64,000 nt of DNA. It comes from Metaphire vulgaris. Taxonomy: Eukaryota; Annelida; Clitellata; Crassiclitellata; Megascolecidae. The first letter of the stretch is position 1. Each line of letters opens with the position of its first letter. Positions 43,785-56,262 of the stretch are shown piece after piece. Below the pieces are notes generated by a model. That model made no database searches. It saw only the letters and a list, made by a program, of their open reading frames with translations, and had not been told where the DNA came from. The stretch lies in the NCBI GenBank assembly GCA_018105865.1, contig CM030840.1, forward strand, positions 5,550,140 through 5,614,139, given 5' to 3'. The translations under genes and the position numbers were made by a program.

Positions 43785-43980
43785 CAGAGGGGGAACGGTA
43801 GGGCGGTGGCCCCGGGCGCCGACCAGATGATGGCGCCAAAATTGACGCGGCGACCTTTTTTTTGCTCGTCAGACATTTTTTATCGACTTGGCCTCTGGGC
43901 GCCCCAAAATTGACTCGGTGACCCTTTTTATCGACCTGGCCCCGGGCGTCCACCACTCTTGGCACATCACTAGTCTGATG
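43785..43980. mobile_element. Probable MITE of the 'CAGTGGCGTAGC' type
   Basis: Begins CAGTAGCGTGCAGAGGGGG. Two internal units of GGCCCCGGGCG and GGCGCCxAAAATTGACxCGG flank a GCGACCTTTTTTTTTGCTCG then TCAG motif (43850-43872). The right end near CTCTTGGCACATCACTAG is only loosely complementary. Confidence 0.5.
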
Positions 43981-44271
43981 GTAGGAAAAGCCGGCGAAAG
44001 GAAAACAGGCAGCAATGTTTATTGGCCGATACCAGTGAAACGTGAAAACGGTGAAGGCGTCAACAATTAAAACCATTGACGACCTATAGACACCTAGAGC
44101 CCAGACGGGGTCAATATATTTAGGGCATTCTTTCCCTTCTCCCCTTCTTAATTCGGCAAATTTTCGGCCAAACAATAAAATTCTTCTATAAAGTCTAATC
44201 AAATTGGACGAAAAGGCAGCAACAGCTGAAATGAATGAATAAATGAATAGATTCAAAAATTATCTACGAGT

Positions 44272-45065
<794 letters not shown>

Positions 45066-45893
45066 TTACGTATTTAATTAGCGATGTCCTCGCCTGTGAC
45101 ATGTCATTCATCCGTTAATTCAAGGCGATATCATGGATTCTCTCTAAGGCTCGTTTTTAGAATTTTCAATTGAGAGCTTAGTGGCAAGTCACACTCTCCT
45201 TTCGATGCTAAGGAATTGTTTAGTAGCTTGACTGGTTACACCGTGGAAGCGCTATACACACTCTGTAGATCGAAAAGGCAATTCATTTGGATTCATTGTG
45301 GGCGTTGTCTCCGTGGAGGAACCCGTGTGAACTGAGACGAAAGAAACTGTCGGTTCTTAGCTGACCGATGATGGCGATGAAGACCCAAATTATTTGACTT
45401 TTGCTGAAAACGGGTTTAATCGAGCGATCACCGATGGACGACGCTACGTTTACAAATCAAATGGAGAGATATATCGTACGCTAAGCACAGATAAGAGTTG
45501 ATAAAAATTATAACGAATCGCCTACGGAAGAAGACACAGTATGAAATTATTTTAAATGACGAAAGTATACCAGAAAAACAACATCTAAAAAATCGAAAAT
45601 TAAAGTAGACAATTCAATGAAAAGAGAGAAACCCTAAGATGAGGATGAACAGACGGTTAGGAAAATTAGCGCAATATTAGGTCGAAAGACATGAAACATT
45701 AGGGGACGAGAAATCTGAAATTTCCAGCGTAATCTTATAAAAATACACAGAATGATTTTGTTCGGAGAGGAAGAAAAGTAGAAAGAAAGAGAAGTATAGA
45801 TATTTTAAAAAGAATTTGGAGAAGCGGAGAGAAAGTATTAAACAAGTGTGTTGAGGTCGAAACAGGACAAGTTTGTAAATTGACGCTGATAAA
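45066..45893. other. Unassigned sequence
   Basis: Nothing recognised. Confidence 0.35.
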
Positions 45894-46003
45894 AGCAGAT
45901 AGGCGTAAAGCAGATAGGTGTAAGGCAAATAGGCGTAAAGCAGATAGGCGTAAAGCAGATAGGCGTAAGGCAGATAGGTGTAAGGCAGATAGGCGTAAAT
46001 GCT
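45894..46003. repeat. 15-bp minisatellite
   Basis: Seven units of GCAGATAGGCGTAAA with C/T and A/G variants. The minus frame would read TPIC(L/F) repeats; not considered a gene. Confidence 0.95.
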
Positions 46004-47254
46004 AAAATATAAATAGAATTTGTGAAATTAAAATATCCCAACAAGGCTCTTGTCTTAACCCTATGCATTATTTTATCCAGCCCTATTAGGGAGAGATTTC
46101 CTTACCTCCTCCCCACACACAAAAATCTCCTCAAAAATCCCAGCACTGGTAAATTTTTGGAATTGAACTCTGTCTCTTCCCCTCCAGCCAAATCAATTCC
46201 CCTTCACAAAGGCCTGGAGTATAGATAAAAACACTGACCCTCTGGACCTGTAAACCGGTTTTCAAAGCCTGTTGGCTACACAAATCGCTGGGGCCAAAGG
46301 GTTAAATTTCTTTACAATGGTAGACTATTACGTATCTTGGTTTAAATATCTTGATATAGTTTATCCAAATGCGCATATTGCAACAAATGGTTGGCGAAAT
46401 TATAAGATACAGGACCTGATATCCAAGATAAAATGACAAACAAAACTGTTTATTTATCACGGAACCGGGGTTTTCTGAAAACGTAAAACAAGCGTGTTAT
46501 GTGAGGCTCCATTAATACTGCAATTTCCATTTTATTTTTGATCGAAGCAAGACGCAGGAACTCGTGAGTTCGTTAAAACTTAATCTTTTTCGAAACTCAA
46601 ACAATGTTCCAGCTAATATAGAATAATGATTACAGTGGTAAAGAAGACGAACAAACCCATATGTGCAGTCGAAAGGGTCGTATGGTGTGCTGCTGGAGTT
46701 TTGGCGACTTTATTCCCTCCCTCCACTGGTTGCGGATGATACCGCAATAGGTAGAAATACTAAAAAATGTTGGGTTGTAGCTGACCAACCACCCCCGAGG
46801 GTCAAAATTTTAGGTGGGCATAGTTCGGAACCCACTGCTCTCATGAAAAATAGACCACTGACCACTGGCTCTAATTCAAATTTCGAACGAAAGGACGAAC
46901 AGGCGGTCAGGCAGGCAGGCAAACAGACAGACAGACCGATAGATAGCCTAGATAGATTCAATCAAAATGAACATCATGACATTATTATTCGTTGATTGGG
47001 CCTTGGTCTGCATATCATTCCACCGGGAGGAAGGTTGGCTATGTGGGTTCAACCGAAGCGTTAAGCCAATCGGCGCCGATTTCCAGCGCAGCCGACGAAG
47101 CGCATTTGAAACTTCCGTCTTTGCAAATGAAACCACTTAACGCGTATTAAAGTCATCGCGAGGTAAAGCATTGTAGTGCCTCCCATCTGAGCTTCTCTTG
47201 TTCTATTTAGAGCTCAGTGGCCACGAAACAGTGCCCGGAGATACAGGAGGTCAC
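46004..47254. other. Unassigned sequence
   Basis: No coding signal. A short AGGCAGGC/CAGACAGA run lies near 46910-46940. Confidence 0.35.
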
Positions 47255-47263
47255 GTGACCTGG

Positions 47264-47711
47264 CAGGCACGCCCGAAGTGGAGGTGCAGGGGGTGCAGCT
47301 TGCACTCCCTGGACAAATTCAGGGGGTGCAATGCACCCCCTGGAAAGAGGATGGTCTGCACCCCTCTGCACCCCCTGAATTCTGAAAAACAGGGGGTGCA
47401 GAGGGGGTGCAGAGTGTACAGACGACCTTTTTTGCTTGTCAAGCTATTTTAAAGGTAAATTCTAGCGTTGAAGGCCTTTTTTTGCTTGTCAAGCTATTTT
47501 TAAGGTAAATTCTAGCGTTGAAGATCTTTTTTTTCTTGTCAAGCTATTTTGAAGGTAAATTCTAGCGTTGAAGAACTTTTTTGCTTGTCAAGCTATTTTG
47601 AAGGTAAATTCTAGCGTTAAAGACCATTTTTTTGCTTGTCAAGGATTTGAAAGAGAAAATTTCACTTCGAAAAAATCTGCACCCCTGACCTAAATTCGTT
47701 CCGGCGGGTCT
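47264..47711 (+). mobile_element. MITE with exact 9-bp TSD, GGGGTGCA family
   Basis: GTGACCTGG occurs at 47255-47263 and 47712-47720. Ends CAGGCACGCCCGAAG and CGTTCCGGCGGGTCT are weakly inverted. The left half is GGGGTGCA/TGCACCCC palindromic words. The right half holds five tandem ~49-bp units, each GACC-T(n)-GCTTGTCAAG then CTATTTTxAAGGTAAATTCT, AGCGTTGAAG. A 9-bp duplication suggests a Mutator-like origin rather than hAT. Copies: 1-233 and 53266-53443. Confidence 0.9.
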
Positions 47712-47756
47712 GTGACCTGGTGACGATTTCTCTCGCCTTTATTACAATATCCCCTT

Positions 47757-47761
47757 ATATG

Positions 47762-47796
<35 letters not shown>

Positions 47797-47832
47797 TTGC
47801 GTGTGTGTTTGCTTGTGTGTGTGTGTGATGTG
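47757..47832. repeat. (AT)n(GT)n microsatellite
   Basis: Short AT then GTGT run. Confidence 0.9.
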
Positions 47833-48059
47833 ATGTCATTGCGATAGATCTGAAGTAACGCGATTCTCCGTTTCCATGGCTACAGAGTGCCCTAAAACGG
47901 CGGTTGTACTTGTATGATACTTTCCTATCGTCGTTGCTTAAGCGGCATTTGATCCTCCTGTGGCCGTCTGCGCCCCTTCGACGGCAGCTAAGACTTTCTG
48001 CACATACAGGCACCGCGTGCGAACACCGGCGAGCAGCGCTCAGCAAACCGCACTGAGTC

Positions 48060-48296
48060 CGTCATGATCAGAGACGCGGAAAATCCTGCTCAGATCCAAA
48101 TTGACCAGAGGATGGATGTAAGATCTGATTACAAAATGATCTCGATTGTGAGATAAAATCTTTATATGTATCGATGCACTAAAACTCAGCTGATATAATA
48201 GATATACTGACTGCACTTTATTTTTAGCTAATCTGGCACTCCAATTCTTGTAAAACTGTTCGTGTGGCCCTCCAGGAAAAATGTTGGACACCCCTG
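48060..48296 (-). mobile_element. Solo end of a Charlie-like hAT element
   Basis: The minus strand starts CAGGGGTGTCCAACATTTTT at 48296, then CCTGGAGGGCCACACG, a typical hAT terminus. The opposite end was not found and no transposase motif is visible. Confidence 0.65.
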
Positions 48297-49136
48297 CTTT
48301 AGAGTGACCCGCCTACGAATCATGCACAGTAAATCATAATGCAGCAAAATAACAATACACACGAAAATTCGATCGTTATGTTGCTTACGAGTCCCTTATT
48401 TACTAAAATATAATACTAAAATACTAAACTGGTTCGAATCTATGTTACATCAAATTTGCCAAGCCTTGATCCACAGACAACTACCCCATCTCTACTTTGG
48501 ATATCGGAATACATTCTTCGGCCACAAATGGGTATTGCAGGAGACTGGTGAATTCGATGTCAAATGATAACCCTATGGGCCTTGAGATTAGCCTTGTCAG
48601 CACGGGAATGACTTTACTCGCGGCCCGGCGCGTCGAGTTTCTTAACTTGTGCAAAAATCTTAACAATTCTTAACAAGTGCATGCCCACTGCATGCTGAAA
48701 GAAGTTTCCCGTTCCTGTAATAGACGGAAGACAATTTAGACATCTTAACTCTTGTCACGCAACCCATACGACCAGAAGCTTTGCGTTGCTGATGAACGAC
48801 TCATGCGATTCGTATCCATTTCGTGATCTCACCGAATAGGAAAAGAGTATATGTGTATTAATATTGCGCCACGCTTTACGTTATTCAGATGGTGCTTCTA
48901 TGTGCATTCGGATTGTCAATATCAAATAGCTGATAACTTTTTGAAGCAAAACATGTGTTTTTGCTGAATTAATTTGATTTTGGCTCAGCAGAACACAATA
49001 GTGATTTTGTGATATTAATCATATTTATTTAATCAAATATTATGATTCTAGGTATTATATTAGAAACGTTAATAGAAGGTAATTGTGGTTGGGCTGTTAT
49101 GTTGTGTTTAGTTGTAAAACATCCTCTGTAATAACC
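48297..49136. other. Unassigned sequence
   Basis: Nothing recognised. Confidence 0.35.
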
Positions 49137-49240
49137 AATGAAGAAGAAGAAGATGATGAAGAACAAGAAGAAGTAGTAGTAGTAGTAGAAGAAGAAGAAG
49201 AAGAAGAAGAAAAAAAAAAAAGAAGAAGAAGAAGAAGAAG
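49137..49240. repeat. (GAA)n/(GTA)n purine-rich microsatellite
   Basis: About 100 bases of GAA with a short GTA block and an A run. Confidence 0.95.
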
Positions 49241-50088
49241 CAGTATTCACTGTTCACGCGAACCGAACTTTTTGTGAAAACCAATTGTCAATGGTTTTAA
49301 GCATTCCAAACAGAGGCTACCCATGAATGACGTCACACAATTAGGGGGAGAGGGTTCAAATATTTGTGACAATGTGTGACGAAAGGGAGAGAGGAGTTTC
49401 CAGAAATGTGACGCCACATGATACTAAATATTGTTAATAATACCGCAATGTTATGAAAATTGCGAGTAATTAGTAATTATTGTTTGCTATACTTGGTAGT
49501 CTGTAATATTTTACACTTATAACTACTAGATTTCATTTTTATAAGAATTTTAAAAGGTTTCGGAATATCGTTATAACTATAATAATTATAGCCTAATGAA
49601 TATTTTCAAACGAATTCATTGCAATATCTGTTTCATTAAGAAATAACTAATTTGTAACATTAATAATATTTGACATTGGAAAAACGGGTGTAGCGCGTTG
49701 CGACGTCATATTTGATGGGGTCTGACTTTTTGTGACGACGTGTGACGAGGGGTGAGCGGGGTGTAAAAAACTACAAAAATCGCGTGACGTCATTTATGGA
49801 CGGCTCCAAACTGATCTATCACTTAATCTAGGCAGATGTCTGTTCATGAGTAACAGGTGTCTGCGAGACGCTGTCAGTGGATCGACGGAGAAAAACGATC
49901 CTACTTAGGAGTTGTCTTACTCGAGTCTAATGCGACGCTCGCCTGGTGTTTGATAATGTTCTTCGTCTGTCTTATTAGACGGATTAGATAAATGGCAAAA
50001 ACACTAAGCGTTCAAAATAACTGCAAAGGCACTGATGGGCAATTGTTTATGAACAGCGGGTACTGTAAAGACGACACTGAGCTATATC
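49241..50088. other. Unassigned sequence
   Basis: TGTGACG/TGACGTCA-type words recur (49328-49420 and 49700-49800), possibly the two ends of one decayed element; no firm call. Confidence 0.35.
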
Positions 50089-50291
<203 letters not shown>

Positions 50292-51237
50292 AACTGGGTT
50301 CAAAGTGGTTTACTATATTTCTAGATTTCTCAAGTTTTTAGGACACTATCGCTCATACAGCCCTGTACTGAGTCTATTCCAATTCTGTTTGTCCGCTACA
50401 GCTGTTATCTTTTTGATTCTACAAAAAAACAATTCGCAGAATACAACGTCAAAACAGCATGCATGTTAAATTTCTCTTCTTCACAATTTTAATTCATAAA
50501 TATATAAGCGATCTCCGTAAATTAATAGACAGAGAATTTAATTGAGTCTAGGTAGTTGGTTGGTTGGTTCTGGTCGATAGTTTCATTGGTTGACTGGTCT
50601 CTATGTGTATTTTTCCAGCAGATCGGTTTATTTGCTGGACAGCGGTCAAAGATTTCTATTTTATTACTCCTTTGTTATTCTATAAAATATGTGCCTCGAA
50701 TATATTTAGAATTTATAAAAGATCTCAACTATCCCAGTAGCAGCCTTATGGAACGGCGATGCGTGCCCGACAAAATACGAATAAAACCAATTCAGTGAAA
50801 CATCTTCCAAGCATGAATTTTTTAGGATACAGAACGCACAATTTCCAGTGAGATAAGCAGTGACTTTAAAATGTAAATAGGTTTTTAAAGTTTCAAACTG
50901 TATAATGACGAATATTTATCAAAATATAATTGAACTTTACAGCAAATTTATACGAAAAATACACAATTTAAACAGCAAAACTTTATTTAATTCTAATTCT
51001 GTAGAGAAACTGCAAATTTAACTAAGCGTCAAACGATCACAAGTAATTTGATCTACTTAAATATTTCGTGGTAAGGAATTAAATGAATATAAGTTTATAT
51101 AGGCCTAACATAATGCCTGCGTGGTTTGAAATTTCTGAAGCATGTCCATCAAATATTACATAAATAATTTCGGAAGATCGAGAGTTTCAATGTGTTCAAT
51201 CGAAGATCTTTTATGCGGTGTTTGACTTCGTAAGTTT
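50292..51237. other. Unassigned AT-rich sequence
   Basis: No coding signal; a GGTT run at 50553-50568. Confidence 0.35.
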
Positions 51238-51390
51238 GTCATTTTTCAGTTATTTTAACTATCTTATTTATTTATTTTTCAGTTATAGTTACAGTTATTG
51301 GTATTTTTCAGTTATAGTTACAGTTATAGTTAACTGATTTGTTATTTTTCTGTTAACTGATATTTCAGTTATAGTTACAGTTAACTTAAA
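51238..51390. repeat. Imperfect tandem repeat of TTTTTCAGTTATAGTTACAG
   Basis: Four or so units of ~25-35 bp, with GTTAACTGAT between them. Confidence 0.8.
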
Positions 51391-51399
51391 CCACACTGT

Positions 51400-51590
51400 G
51401 AACGGCTAAGCTGGCAGTCGGCACCGAGACTTGATCACGGGATAGTCACCCATCCAAGTATCAAGACGCACTCTAAATAGCTAAACTTCGGTTGTTAATA
51501 ATGCACATTAACTCGTTCACTAAGTGAAGAATAAGCTATATTATACTTCGGTGTTCTCACGGAAGTCGGTCTCACAACGCCAAGTATGTA
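51400..51590 (-). mobile_element. 5S-derived SINE head with a 60-bp insertion
   Basis: The minus strand matches the 5S-like head (GGCGTTGTGAGACCGACTTC, then CTTGGATGGGTGACTATCCC). Near the A box it is split by ~60 bp flanked by ACTTCGG on both sides. Same orientation as, and close to, the next copy. Confidence 0.75.
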
Positions 51591-51714
51591 GACATGTCAA
51601 CTAGTCAACCAATATATGGCGACACCTGGCGAATATGGCGAGAAACCCTCGATTGAGTTAGTCAAGGTGCGACCTCTGTCGATTGATAAGTGTCTCTGTA
51701 ACTGAAGTAAGGTA

Positions 51715-52008
51715 AACATTACTGTAAAGTAAGGTAGTCCCGAAATCGAATGAACGTAGGTTCCGTGTACTAAGGACAAGCAGCTTACGCCGTAAAATAT
51801 GGGGTAGTTTGTCATCTTTTCCTCTAGACTCCCGTTTTACCTTCGCAACTGCTTAACGCTGCTGCCAACAAATACTTCGACGCCTAAGCGATGAACGGAT
51901 TGGTAGGTCGCCGGCACCACGATTCGATCCCAAGCGGTTCACCCAGCCGTGTTCGACTTTGCTTAGCTTCGGTGCTGCGACGGGAACCGGTCGTACAACG
52001 CCAAGTAG
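51715..52008 (-). mobile_element. 5S-derived SINE, near full length
   Basis: Same order as 17826-18136: head containing CACCGAAGCTAAGCAAAGTC, the bridge GTTCATCGCTTAGGCGTCGA, body and TTACC-like tail. It is more diverged and lacks part of the C-box region (a deletion between GGGTGAACC and the A box). Confidence 0.8.
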
Positions 52009-52369
52009 TCCGATTAACAGCGTTCTGATGAAAATTCTTATAGATTTGTTGATGAACACTAACAGACAGTTAACGTGTTTTGGAACGTTAGTAAATTTCT
52101 GTTTAGACAAAATTCAAAAATGATACTTTAGACGCACAGACGGTCATAAAGCGTTTGGAAAAATCCACTTGGGTATCGTCACAAGAAACCCGAACAAAAA
52201 CAACAGTCGTTTCTCAAATGGAATTGCCGCCGGTCGATGAGAGGAACTGCGCGACATCATTTCGGATGGAAACACTACAAGAGAAGATGAAATACCAGTA
52301 ACAGCGGCTGAAGAAACGGATTTCTTGCCAACTATATAGCTCCCCCTCACCAAAGACTACTAGACCCCA
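52009..52369. other. Unassigned sequence
   Basis: Nothing recognised. Confidence 0.35.
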
Positions 52370-52605
52370 GTACACTCAAGTCTTCAAGTCTAAGCTTAAA
52401 TCCTTCCTTTTTCTGAAATCATCTTCTCCATAGCTGTGACAACCTAGCCTCACTGCCTTTCGGATATTGACTATTGCCTGGCCGATCTTTTACCTTTCCC
52501 ACAGCTATTTTAAGAAAGCTGAGCGCCTAAGAATAGGCAGCTACTGTTGTGCTGCTTCCAAAACGCTATATAAATCCACGAGATTTTACTTGCTTACTTA
52601 CTATA
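52370..52605 (+). mobile_element. 3' end of the same LINE family as 32760-36090
   Basis: From TCTTCAAGTCTAAGCTTAAA through CTAGCCTCACTGCC and TATAAATCCACGAGATTTTA it matches 35855-36080 closely. It ends in an ACTTGCTTACTTACT tail; a 5'-truncated insertion. Confidence 0.92.
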
Positions 52606-52723
52606 GTCTATAGCAGCACAAAGGGCCATAAATGCGAAATGTTCAAGCAGAGGGTAAGATCAGGAAAGAAAACATTTTAGGGCAAAGGCTGTTGACAAAT
52701 GGAACGGTGTTATATAGGAGAAC

Positions 52724-52800
52724 TGGGCTATTAAATGTAGAAAGAAATTACGGTGGCTTCCACACAAGCCAACTAGGTGTCCTATACCACTTGGAATCAC
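52724..52800 (+). repeat. Dispersed element 3' end, copy 2
   Basis: Matches 44272-44353 (ACTGGGCTATTAAATGTAGA, GTGGCTTCCACA, GGAATCACG). Confidence 0.75.

Positions 52801-52874
<74 letters not shown>
52801..52874. repeat. (ATT)n microsatellite
   Basis: Triplet run at the end of the preceding repeat. Confidence 0.95.
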
Positions 52875-53256
52875 GTGAATATGGAAGACAGACATGAACA
52901 CCTTACAGTGTCTATTCTGGATTGGTCTTCCGTGTCCAAAACTCTGAGTGTCTTCAACGGCTGCAGCCGATCGGGAATATCTGATCGTTTGAAACTGGCG
53001 AACTGGTAGCGAAGTGACTGGCGTCGATGCGTGGCTCGTCATCGAAGACTTCGTTTCTGCCTCCATGAATTCTGCAAGACGACAGAGAAATACTACTCAC
53101 TATTTCACGCCGACTGAGATTTGTCAGTCTGTGCAAATGTTGTATTCCCAAATAATTGAACAGAATGAACAATTATCTTAAGAAGTAAAACTTCTTTTCA
53201 TTCTGCTAAAAAAAAGAGTGAAGATAATTATCAGTGAAATGTGTATGACTTTTAAT
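52875..53256. other. Unassigned sequence
   Basis: Nothing recognised. Confidence 0.35.
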
Positions 53257-53265
53257 GATTTTGAG

Positions 53266-53443
53266 CAGGCACGTCGGAACGAATTTTTGGCAGGTGGTGC
53301 ATTTCGTTGGCCATTTGGTAAATTGATATGTTGCTAGCTGTTTCTTCTCATGAATCCGACGCGATGGGGTGAACTGCAGCCATAGTGTTTGTCTTCCAGG
53401 GGTGCAGTGGCAGCAGTGCACCCCGATCATTCCCCACGGGCCT
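53266..53443 (-). mobile_element. MITE with exact 9-bp TSD, diverged GGGGTGCA-family copy
   Basis: GATTTTGAG lies at 53257-53265 and 53444-53452. Ends CAGGCACGTCGGAACGAAT and CCCCACGGGCCT match the family at 1-233 and 47264-47711, in the orientation of the first. The middle keeps GGTGCA/TGCACCCC words but has lost the GCTTGTCA units. Confidence 0.85.
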
Positions 53444-53452
53444 GATTTTGAG

Positions 53453-53944
53453 TGTCTTTGGTGAGTGGGGTTTATTTTCTCTGACATTTTCTGGCGCAGT
53501 TGAAAATTAATTTAGATTTTTGAACGTCGACAGATATTATTATTATTTTAATGGCATACAGTGGTCGTAGTGCTTCAAGTGCTTGGTCAAGGTCTTATAA
53601 AAAAAAGTTCACAATACTTGAATTGGAGACAGCCAATAATTCCTTCAACTATTATTTCTCTTTGATTGCTGATAGATGAAAAGCACGAATATAGACGGAT
53701 TGAGGAGAGGGGCATGTGCCCCCCAACCACATCCAAAATTCTGTGCTGCTAATTTTTCATTATGTCAAAAGGCCAAAATCTTAAAGGCGCAGTAATTCTA
53801 ACAACATGCATAAGTTCATATCAAGGAAGTGGGACAAGAGAAAATGATGACTTGAAACACTCTCCAACAAAATCCCTCGGTCCGATCATTCGCCTCTGAG
53901 CATGAGGTACTCCTTCCAATTGTTCATATCGCATGAGTTGGATG
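53453..53944. other. Unassigned sequence
   Basis: A GGGGCATGTGCCCCCC palindrome sits near 53709-53724; otherwise nothing. Confidence 0.35.
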
Positions 53945-54145
53945 GTAAATTATGTTAATGAGGGGCGGTCATAGCTGAGGCGGATACCACCTGGGGCAGT
54001 CATAAGTGGGGCGGTCATAGCTGGGGCGGCTATAGTGTGATACCGAAGACGCTTCGTCAAACGCTCCGTCGATTATAAAGTTTGGTTGACTATGGCAACG
54101 ATGTCCTCCAACATCTGCCGTGTAGCGTGACTGACAAACTTACCT
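53945..54145 (-). mobile_element. Helitron-family relic (5' region and minisatellite)
   Basis: CAAACGCTCCGTCGATTATA, then TTTGGTTGACTATGGCAACG and CATCTGCCGTGTAGCGTGAC, parallels the 5' part of the two Helitrons (2626-2725 and the complement of 7655-7750). Next to it is an array of GGGGCGGTCATAGCT units. Neither terminus is preserved. Confidence 0.65.
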
Positions 54146-54250
54146 TACCGGACAAATAGAATTGTTATTTAAGATATTCCTCAATATTCATACATTTAAA
54201 ATTTGAATTTCTGCGGGAAAATAATGACGTCATCCTAGTCGATGACTCAC

Positions 54251-54538
54251 CGTAGAGTAGCATTGATTTAGAGTCGTCTCCGAGTGGATTTCTAGCGAAG
54301 CATTCGTAGTCTCCGTAGTCCGATGCTTCGATGTCTTTGATCCTCAAACTGAGAACGAGTATGTTGTCTCCCTCTTCGTAGGCCTCGACGAGATGTTTCG
54401 GCGATTTCGTCAGTAATCTCCCCTCCTTCCTCCACATGATCGTCGCCTGAGGATTGGCAGTTATGATGCATTCGAGAATCGTTTCCCGTCCACGAGACTG
54501 ACTTTGCCTTAGGTTAGGAAGTGTGATTTCTGGTTTAA
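54251..54538 (-). CDS. Lachesin/IgLON-like protein, exon for Ig domain 3
   Basis: The acceptor TTTTTCCAG ends at 54539; the exon starts in phase 1 and reads KPEITLPNLRQSQSRGRE, TILECIITANPQATIMWRKE, AYEEGDNILVLSLRI and YGDYECFARNPLGDDSKSM. It ends LLYG at the donor GGTGAGTC (54250/54249). It is a complete I-set Ig domain with both core cysteines (LEC, YEC), the core Trp (IMW) and the D-x-G-x-Y-x-C motif. The following exon (membrane anchor or GPI signal) was not found on the minus strand below 54250, so the C-terminus is missing here. The open reading frame continuing past both splice sites is intronic read-through. Proteins of this class are GPI-linked or secreted adhesion molecules of neurons and epithelia. 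Confidence 0.88.
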
Positions 54539-55156
54539 CTGGAAAAACATTAACAGGCATCAAGTGGCGCCCACAGAAATGTGTCCAAGGGATGGGCAAA
54601 GTAACGTAGGCCTAATAGTCGCGGTTAATATAGTTTTCAAGATATTCAATTCCACCATATTCTAAGTGGATCGACGCCTTTGAGTTCCACAGTTCTTAGT
54701 TAAAATAAAGTTTATCGATTTCACTTTGTGTATCAGTAGTGTTTTAGTATGAAAATATTAGCTAAAAGCCATAGACGTCTTAAAGTAAGGACTGACGTCA
54801 CAGGTCCGGAAACTTGGGTCCATTGAGTTTTAACACCATAGCGCCTATTAAATGCTGCAACTGGAGTTTGCATTGTGATACAGCTATGAAATTTGGTAGA
54901 CCCACTCAGAAATGAACTCTCCTCTCTACGCACTTAAAGTAACCCCGGAAGTTGATGACGTCATTACACTGCAAAATACAAGGATCTTAATACGATATAT
55001 AAATCATGTTAAAATCAATGTATTCCGCATATATTAGATGCTGCTGATCTAGGCCGAATACATATGGGCTAGCAATTAGCACCGGAATCTAATAGACAAG
55101 AATTCGGTTTTATGTGCATTGAGTATGATCTCAATGTTATTATGAGGATTATAGTC
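54539..55156 (-). other. Ig-gene intron, unassigned
   Basis: No repeat or gene signal beyond the splice sites. Confidence 0.4.
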
Positions 55157-55345
55157 CAGTGGCGTAGCCAGGATTCCGAAATAAGGGGGAATGTGTAGAA
55201 TTTAGAGTAAACAGGAGTCGTCGAGAAGTTATTCGCAAATTCATGTATTCTCTTCGATCATGCTACCTATACCCTCCCCAAAATTTCTCAACGGTCTTGC
55301 CCAAATCCCACGGCCGGGGTCCCTACCAGAAGTGGTGGCCCGTGG
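55157..55345. mobile_element. MITE of the 'CAGTGGCGTAGC' type, one end clear
   Basis: Starts CAGTGGCGTAGCCAGGATTC. AATTTCTCAACGGTCTTGCC then CAAATCCCACGGCC is the complement of a block in 11250-11538. The right end is not resolved. Confidence 0.6.
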
Positions 55346-55529
55346 CATAAGTTGAGAAATTTATTTGAAACATTTGAGAAAATATGATAAACTTGTAAAC
55401 ATCCACCTTGCGCATTAAACAACAGTTACCGTTTAGCCTATGCCTAAATGTTATTTTTTTATTAGTAATTTGCTAACATTTGTAATAGTTCGGATTTATT
55501 TCCACGCATATAGAATCAAGAGAACTAAA

Positions 55530-55580
55530 GAGTATAGGCTAAACATGCATATATATATCACGATGTATATCACGGCATAT

Positions 55581-55615
<35 letters not shown>

Positions 55616-55625
55616 GCATATTTAA
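55530..55625. repeat. (AT)n microsatellite with TATCACGGCATAT units
   Basis: AT run inside an intron; TATCACGGCATAT occurs on both sides of it. Confidence 0.85.
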
Positions 55626-55781
55626 ATTCATATTATAGGTAGAACTTTTAAAATGGCACTGGTCCCTGGCAATAGGAAACTGTTCTACCGGTCCGCTACC
55701 TAAAAAGATTTGAAAGCATTGATCTAGCGAAAGAATGACCGAATTGAATGATTGATGAGAGTGACTGTTCCGGTCTCTTAC

Positions 55782-55913
55782 ATTCGACCGTGACCTTGAT
55801 GAGCCTGCTGACCGCCGGTGGAACGCCGTTCGATGCTATGCATTCGTAGATGTCGTCGCAATAGCGAGAAGCGTTTTGTATGGCTATCACTTCTCCGGTT
55901 ACGTCCTTATCTT
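55782..55913 (-). CDS. Lachesin/IgLON-like protein, exon for second half of Ig domain 2
   Basis: The acceptor TTTGTTTTAG precedes 55913. In phase with the previous exon it reads EDKDVTGEVIAIQNASRYCD, DIYECIASNGVPPAVSRL and IKVTVE, and the donor GAAT|GTAAGA lies at 55782/55781. It supplies the second core cysteine (YEC) of Ig2 and the IASNGVPPAVSR signature typical of lachesin-like proteins. N-glycosylation sequon NAS. Exon length 132, entering and leaving in phase 1. The extra cysteine in SRYCDDIY is a feature I associate with lophotrochozoan members. Confidence 0.88.
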
Positions 55914-56192
55914 CTAAAACAAACCAGCAAGCACAGATCTCTTAGAATCCGACTATTTATGCGCCTCTGACCATTACAGGTTCCCGGACGGAACATGCAG
56001 TTCTTAGTAGATTAGTGTTTATAACGCAATGTTCAGAAAGAGCTGAATAAATATCCAGTAAATGAACAAACTGAAGCACGAACGCTAAATTCCGCTAAGG
56101 ATATCAAGTTTCAACAAACATTGAAATTTTCCTAGATAATTTCTCGTTAACGTCTTTGCCAATAGCATTTGATGATTGATTGATTTTTGACT

Positions 56193-56262
56193 GACTGACT
56201 GACTGACTGACTGACTGACTGACTGATCGATCGGTCGGTCGGTCGGTCGGTCGGTTGGTTGA
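56193..56262. repeat. (GACT)n(GGTC)n microsatellite
   Basis: Tetranucleotide run changing from GACT to TCGG units. Confidence 0.95.
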
